Origin: Ruminococcus sp. UBA4275
Lineage (GTDB): Bacteria; Bacillota; Clostridia; Oscillospirales; Ruminococcaceae
DNA length: 45,107 nt
Direction of reading: 5' to 3'
NCBI GenBank assembly: GCA_002395085.1
Contig: DGVV01000140.1
Span: 1-45,107, forward strand
Shown: in pieces, positions 41,242 through 45,107 of the stretch
Layout: every line of letters starts with the position of its first letter
How positions within the stretch are numbered: the stretch's first letter is position 1
Program-made: the position numbers and the translations under genes
Notes under the pieces: generated by a model
Told to the model about the DNA's origin: nothing
The model's database searches: none
Seen by the model: only the letters and a program-made list of their open reading frames with translations

Positions 41242-43782
41242 ATGAAACTGCTGATTGTTGACGGCAACAGCATTCTGAACCGCGCCTTTTACGGCGTAAA
41301 ACCGCTCTCAAACCACAAGGGCGTGTTCACGAATGCCATTTTCGGATTCTTCAATATCCTCCTGAAGGCTATGGACGATACCGCGCCGACGGACGTGATT
41401 ATCGCCTTTGACCGCAAGGAGAAAACCTTCCGGCATAAGGCTGTTGCGAGCTATAAGGCGAACCGTAAGGGGATGCCCGATGAGCTGGCGATGCAGCTTC
41501 CGCTGACACAGCAGATCCTTGAAGCGCTTGGATATGCGGTTGTGACCTGCGCAGGCTGGGAGGCGGATGACATCCTCGGTACACTCTCAGTGAAGGCGGC
41601 TGATACCGGCGCAGAATGCGTTCTGCTGACCGGTGACCGCGATAATCTTCAGCTCATCAGCGAACGGGTGAGCGTGCGGCTCGCAACGAACCGTGAACCG
41701 GTTTTCTACGATACTGCGCGGTTTGAAGCAGAATATGGGTTTGCGCCGAAACATCTCATTGACCTGAAAGCACTGATGGGTGATGCTTCGGACAACATTT
41801 CCGGTGTCAAGGGGATCGGTGAGAAAACCGCAAAGGCACTCGTGCAGCAGTACGGTGACATTGAGTCTCTGTATGCTGCGCTGCCGGATGCCGATTTGAC
41901 ACCTGCCGTCCGCAGGAAACTGGAGGCGGGCGAAGCCGATGCGAAACAGAGCAAGTGGCTCGCAACCATTGTGACTGATGCTCCGATTCCGGAAAATCTC
42001 AGTGATTACGCGAAAAAAGAGCAGGATACTGCGGCGCTTTCCGCGCTGCTCACCGAGCTGGAACTCTTTAAGCTGATGGAACGTCTGCATATTTCGCCGG
42101 CAGAGATTCCGGAATCTGCTGTGTCTGATGCACCGGACATCAAGCTGCCGGAGATTGTCTCGCTGGATGCTGCCGCATTTGAGGCGCTTTGCAATGCAGA
42201 CACTACGGTTGATTTTCTCTACTGTGATCCGCTGCTGTATATCGCGTGGGACGGCAAAGCTGCCCGCGTGACGGATTCTGCGCTCATTTTCAAGTTTTTC
42301 ACAGGGGATGTCCGCAAGCGCACCTTTGATGCAAAACCAGTTTACCGCTATTGCATGGAGCGCGGCAGTACACTGAAAAATCTTGTGCTGGATACTGTGA
42401 TCTGCGCGTATCTGCTGAATCCTTCTACGCCGGAGTATACGATTGAACGGCTGTGCATGGGGGAGCATCTGCCATACAGCGCTGAACCGGCAGAGTTTGC
42501 CGGAATTACCGCGCTGCCTGCCCTCTCTGATGCGCTTGCAAAACAGGTTGCGGAGCAGGGAATGGAACAGCTTCACCGCGAGATTGAACTGCCGCTGGTC
42601 GAGGTGCTGGCGGAGATGGAACACGTCGGCGTGCGCGTGGATGCGGACGGCGTGCGGCAGTTTGGTGAGAAGCTGGAAACGGAAATTGCACAGTTGCAGA
42701 CGCGCATCTATGAGCTGGCAGGCAGGGAATTCAATATTCTTTCGCCGAAGCAGCTTGGCGTTATTCTCTTTGAGGAACTCGAATTGCCTGCCGGCAAGAA
42801 AACAAAAACCGGCTGGTCTACCAACGCAGAGGTGCTGGAAGGTCTGCGTGAACAGCATCCGATTGTGGATCTGGTGCTGCAATACCGGAAGCTCACCAAG
42901 CTGAATTCCACTTACGTGGAGGGATTGCTGAAGGCAGTCGCACCGGACGGCAGAATCCACACCTGCTATCGGCAGACGGAAACGCGGACCGGCCGTATTT
43001 CGTCTACCGAACCGAATCTCCAGAATATTCCCGTGCGGACGGCGCTGGGGCGTGAAATGCGTAAATTTTTCATCTCTGCGGATGGCTGTACACTTCTGGA
43101 CGCCGATTACAGTCAGATTGAACTGCGGCTGGTCGCGCATCTCTGCGGTGACGAGAATATGCGGCGCACCTTTTCCGAGAATCGGGATATTCACCGCACA
43201 ACCGCCGCGCAGGTTTTCAATATGCCGGAGGAGATGGTCACGAAGGAGATGCGAAGTGCCGCAAAAGCTGTCAATTTCGGCATTCTGTACGGCATCGGCG
43301 CATTTTCGCTCTCGAAGGATATTGGTGTCAGTGTGGCAAAGGCAGACCGCTATATCAAGGATTATCTGCATTCGTTTCCGCGCGTGGAACAATTCATGAA
43401 TGATACGGTTGCGCACGCGAAGGAGAATGGCTATGTCACAACACTGTTCGGGCGCAAGCGCTTTGTGCCGGAACTGCGCGCCTCGAATAAGATTATGCAG
43501 GCAGCAGGCAAACGCATCGCGATGAATACGCCGGTGCAGGGTACGGCAGCCGACATCATCAAGGCGGCAATGGTGCGGGTCTGGCGGCGGCTGCGTGAGG
43601 AAGTTCCGGAAGCGAAGCTCATTTTGCAGATTCACGACGAACTGATTGTGGAAGCGCCGTTTGATGCGGCGGAGAAGGCAGCGGACATCCTGCACACGGA
43701 AATGGAACAGGCTTGCAAACTCTCTGTGCCGCTGACCGCCGATGTGCAGAAGGGGACGAGTTGGTATGACGCAAAAGGCTGA
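41242..43782 (+). CDS. polA: DNA polymerase I, proofreading-deficient type
   Basis: An 846-residue repair and Okazaki-fragment polymerase. The 5' nuclease domain (about 1-290) keeps its acidic cluster and helix-hairpin-helix (GVKGIGEKTAKAL). The middle domain (about 300-460) is a degenerate 3'-5' exonuclease: the DxE of exo motif I is not seen, while VLDTVICAYLLNP resembles motif II. Polymerase motifs are intact: A with D622 (DYSQIELR), B with K675 (RSAAKAVNFGILYG), and C with D799 (QIHDELIVE). It should polymerise and remove primers but not proofread, as in B. subtilis PolA. The rimI start overlaps by 17 bp. Confidence 0.97.
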   Translation: MKLLIVDGNSILNRAFYGVKPLSNHKGVFTNAIFGFFNILLKAMDDTAPTDVIIAFDRKEKTFRHKAVASYKANRKGMPDELAMQLPLTQQILEALGYAVVTCAGWEADDILGTLSVKAADTGAECVLLTGDRDNLQLISERVSVRLATNREPVFYDTARFEAEYGFAPKHLIDLKALMGDASDNISGVKGIGEKTAKALVQQYGDIESLYAALPDADLTPAVRRKLEAGEADAKQSKWLATIVTDAPIPENLSDYAKKEQDTAALSALLTELELFKLMERLHISPAEIPESAVSDAPDIKLPEIVSLDAAAFEALCNADTTVDFLYCDPLLYIAWDGKAARVTDSALIFKFFTGDVRKRTFDAKPVYRYCMERGSTLKNLVLDTVICAYLLNPSTPEYTIERLCMGEHLPYSAEPAEFAGITALPALSDALAKQVAEQGMEQLHREIELPLVEVLAEMEHVGVRVDADGVRQFGEKLETEIAQLQTRIYELAGREFNILSPKQLGVILFEELELPAGKKTKTGWSTNAEVLEGLREQHPIVDLVLQYRKLTKLNSTYVEGLLKAVAPDGRIHTCYRQTETRTGRISSTEPNLQNIPVRTALGREMRKFFISADGCTLLDADYSQIELRLVAHLCGDENMRRTFSENRDIHRTTAAQVFNMPEEMVTKEMRSAAKAVNFGILYGIGAFSLSKDIGVSVAKADRYIKDYLHSFPRVEQFMNDTVAHAKENGYVTTLFGRKRFVPELRASNKIMQAAGKRIAMNTPVQGTAADIIKAAMVRVWRRLREEVPEAKLILQIHDELIVEAPFDAAEKAADILHTEMEQACKLSVPLTADVQKGTSWYDAKG

Positions 43783-44215
43783 TCTGCGGCTGGAGATGTT
43801 CTCTCCGGACAACATTCAGGGCGTTGCGGCGCTGGCGGCTGAATGCTTCACAACACCGTGGTCGGAGTCGATTTATCAGCGGGAACTGGAAAATCCGCAG
43901 TCTGTTGGGTTTGCCTGTATGGACGGCAGGCGGGTTGTGGGATTCATCCACTGTAATTTTGTACTCGATGAACTGACGCTGAATACCCTTGCTGTGGATG
44001 CGGAGTACCGGCGGCAGGGGATTGCACGGCGGCTGTGGGCTGCGGTCACGGAGATGATGACCGGTGTGTGCAGCGTGTGTTATCTGGAGGTGCGGGAGAG
44101 CAACATCCCCGCGCGGACGCTTTACGAATCGCTTGGTTTTGCGCAGAATGGCTATCGTCCGCGCTATTATTCGCAGCCGGATGAGGCGGCGGTTCTCATG
44201 ATGTGCAATTTGTGA
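43766..44215 (+). CDS. rimI: Ribosomal protein alanine N-acetyltransferase (RimI-like)
   Basis: A 149-residue GNAT-fold acetyltransferase that in other bacteria acetylates the N-terminal alanine of ribosomal protein S18. The acetyl-CoA loop is RRQGIARRL (near residue 82), preceded by LNTLAVDAEY and followed by LEVRESNIPARTLYESLGFAQNGYRPRYY, all typical. The start overlaps polA by 17 bp. In many Firmicutes rimI lies with tsaB and tsaD; here it follows polA alone. A GNAT enzyme with another substrate cannot be excluded. Confidence 0.85.
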   Translation: MTQKADLRLEMFSPDNIQGVAALAAECFTTPWSESIYQRELENPQSVGFACMDGRRVVGFIHCNFVLDELTLNTLAVDAEYRRQGIARRLWAAVTEMMTGVCSVCYLEVRESNIPARTLYESLGFAQNGYRPRYYSQPDEAAVLMMCNL

Positions 44216-44240
44216 GGCGCGATCCGTGTGAACAGATAAA

Positions 44241-44271
44241 AATGCCCCGAAGCGATGAACTTCGGGGCATT
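44241..44271. terminator. Strong hairpin terminator, bidirectional
   Basis: AATGCCCCGAAG (44241-44252) and CTTCGGGGCATT (44260-44271) form a perfect 12-bp stem with a seven-base loop. The upstream A run gives a T tract on the minus strand, so it terminates minus-strand transcripts well. On the plus strand it can still end the polA-rimI transcript. Confidence 0.88.
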
Positions 44272-44287
44272 GTCTGCATATAACGTG

Positions 44288-44323
44288 TCAACGGCGGAAA
44301 AGACCGGAATCAGTTTTTTTCAT
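44288..44323 (-). CDS. Eleven-codon ORF MKKTDSGLFRR, micro transcription unit
   Basis: On the minus strand an ATG at 44323 reads MKKTDSGLFRR and stops at 44288. GGAGG (44336-44332) sits eight bases upstream. A promoter-like element lies at 44354-44382 and the strong terminator at 44241-44271, so a complete transcript of about 110 bases can be drawn. It may be a small protein gene, a leader peptide or a small RNA. It is too short for homology and could be chance. Confidence 0.35.
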   Translation of the reverse strand: MKKTDSGLFRR

Positions 44324-44353
44324 TGCAAACGCCTCCATGATGATACTGTAAAG

Positions 44354-44382
44354 ATAGTAAGTTGACAGAGTAAAAATGTGAA
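44354..44382 (-). promoter_or_regulatory. Possible promoter of the micro transcription unit
   Basis: On the minus strand TTCACA (44382-44377) and TACTAT (44359-44354) have a 17-bp spacer. Both hexamers are imperfect (five and four matches of six). It is suitably placed ahead of the ribosome site and ORF at 44288-44323. Confidence 0.4.
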
Positions 44383-44445
44383 CAGATTATGAGAGGGAGC
44401 GTGTTTTGATCGCAGATACGGCGGAAATGACACGCGCCGGCGCGG

Positions 44446-45107
44446 TCAGTTTTCCGGCGGAACAGAAGACGCTGTGTCTGCATCACCCTGCTTTTTCAGC
44501 AGGGCAGTGTAACGGCGGATCAGCAGCTCGACCTCGCGGCGGGGCTTTCTGAGCGCAAGCACCATTTCCGGTATGTTGATATTTCCGGCGAGATATTCGG
44601 AATACATCGCTGCAAATCCTTCCGGAAAATCCTCATATTGCTTATACGCGGGCTTGCTGTTTTCCGCCATCATATTGCGCAGCGTTGTGCGGGAGACGCC
44701 GAGCAGCTCAGCTGCTTTCGTTTTGGTGATGATCTTGTTTTCGATCTGCTTCACCAGATCGTCAAAGCCTTTGGGAATCTCAATTTTCGGTCTGCCGTGA
44801 TAAACGCCGCGGAGCTTCGCCTGCTCGATGCCCTCGCGCTGCCGTTCCAGCAGGATATTCCGCTCAAATTCGTTGATCGCAGCGAGCATGGTCAGCATGA
44901 GCTTGCCGGTTGCGGAGCTGGTATCGAAATGCTCCGTCGCGGAGATCAGGGTGACCTCTTTTGCACCGAGCAGCTCGATGATCCGCAGCAGATCGGCGGT
45001 ATTCCGCGCCAGACGGGAAAAGTCATGCACATAAATCACATCGCCGCTGCGGGCGAATTCCAGCAGCTCTTGCAGCTTGGGACGGTCAGCGGTGCTGGCA
45101 CTGACCT
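44446..45107 (-). CDS. Serine recombinase (resolvase), N-terminus off window
   Basis: The reading frame is open from the stop at 44446 to the window edge, so the gene is cut at its 5' end and the catalytic serine is not seen. Visible parts are the catalytic-domain segment SGDVIYVHDFSRLARNTADLL, the long E-helix (LTMLAAINEFERNILLERQREG), and a Hin-type helix-turn-helix (TKAAELLGVSRTTLRN). An extension of about 75 residues follows, longer than in plain Tn3-type resolvases. GTG 45039 is not the real start, because the frame continues upstream as S-G-D. It probably belongs to a mobile element lying right of the window. Confidence 0.88.
   Translation of the reverse strand, partial: VSASTADRPKLQELLEFARSGDVIYVHDFSRLARNTADLLRIIELLGAKEVTLISATEHFDTSSATGKLMLTMLAAINEFERNILLERQREGIEQAKLRGVYHGRPKIEIPKGFDDLVKQIENKIITKTKAAELLGVSRTTLRNMMAENSKPAYKQYEDFPEGFAAMYSEYLAGNINIPEMVLALRKPRREVELLIRRYTALLKKQGDADTASSVPPEN

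Noticed and set aside
41587..43815. 742-codon open frame antisense to polA
   Set aside because: Same cause: it mirrors polA, whose motifs are complete, and lacks a plausible start context.
44362..44390. TTGACA on the plus strand with a GATTAT 17 bp later
   Set aside because: The -10 is poor and no plus-strand gene follows in the window; the minus-strand reading at 44354-44382 leads to a ribosome site and ORF.
1..45107. tRNA, rRNA, CRISPR arrays or a replication origin
   Set aside because: I looked for cloverleaf arms, regularly spaced repeats and DnaA-box clusters by eye and saw none; a computed scan could still find a weak case.

Overview
The window looks like chromosomal DNA of a gut-type Firmicute of the class Clostridia, most likely a Ruminococcus or close Oscillospiraceae relative. 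This is an inference from gene content: an ECF sigma factor paired with a DUF4179-type anti-sigma factor, methionine synthase with its activation domain on a separate gene, a DUF5711 protein, YfhO, an S-less ECF transporter module and a ClpE-type ATPase. Near-consensus sigma-A promoters with 17-bp spacers and GGAGG ribosome sites support it. I saw no rRNA, tRNA or CRISPR array.

Layout. Positions 1-257 hold a hairpin-rich stretch that may be the end of a structured RNA, then the leader of the sigma/anti-sigma pair (258-1828). A small membrane protein (1990-2481) converges on an AgcS-type amino acid:sodium symporter (2535-4055, minus) across a bidirectional terminator. Next come a small exported protein with a SipW-type signal region and a PHP-family phosphoesterase that has lost one metal-binding motif (4278-5689). 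These converge on a minus-strand MarR-plus-heterodimeric-ABC-exporter operon (5731-9843), whose promoter carries a clear palindromic operator.

From 10154 to 44215 every gene is on the plus strand, about 34 kb without a strand switch. This block contains alanine racemase and uracil-DNA glycosylase; a one-carbon/methionine set (metF, MetH-activation protein, methionine synthase) followed by dtd; GtrA; and ruvC-ruvA-(three unrelated genes)-ruvB. It continues with a papain-like protein, a GyrI-like protein and a phosphohexomutase homologue whose active-site loops are all altered; nucleoside phosphorylase and cytidine deaminase; a two-SANT-domain protein; a methyltransferase, a flavin-barrel protein and a CatA-like acyltransferase; the ecfA1-ecfA2-ecfT energy-coupling module; yfhO, truA, a DUF5711 protein and a CvpA-family protein; a ClpE-like unfoldase; and polA-rimI. 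Many genes overlap by 4-17 bp, so most of the block is probably read as a few long operons restarted by internal promoters (18253, 18919 and possibly 37282).

The right end (44216-45107) holds a strong hairpin terminator, a tiny minus-strand transcription unit with an 11-codon ORF, and a serine recombinase running off the window, which may mark the edge of a mobile element.

The observations most worth following are the intact but apparently catalytically dead GlmM-like protein at 24624-26012, the motif deletion in the PHP protein, the stop-restart leader peptide before the SipW-type gene, the three-gene insertion between ruvA and ruvB, the perfect promoter inside the DUF5711 gene, and the micro transcription unit near 44300. 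I did not find a clearly new multi-gene defence or mobile system.
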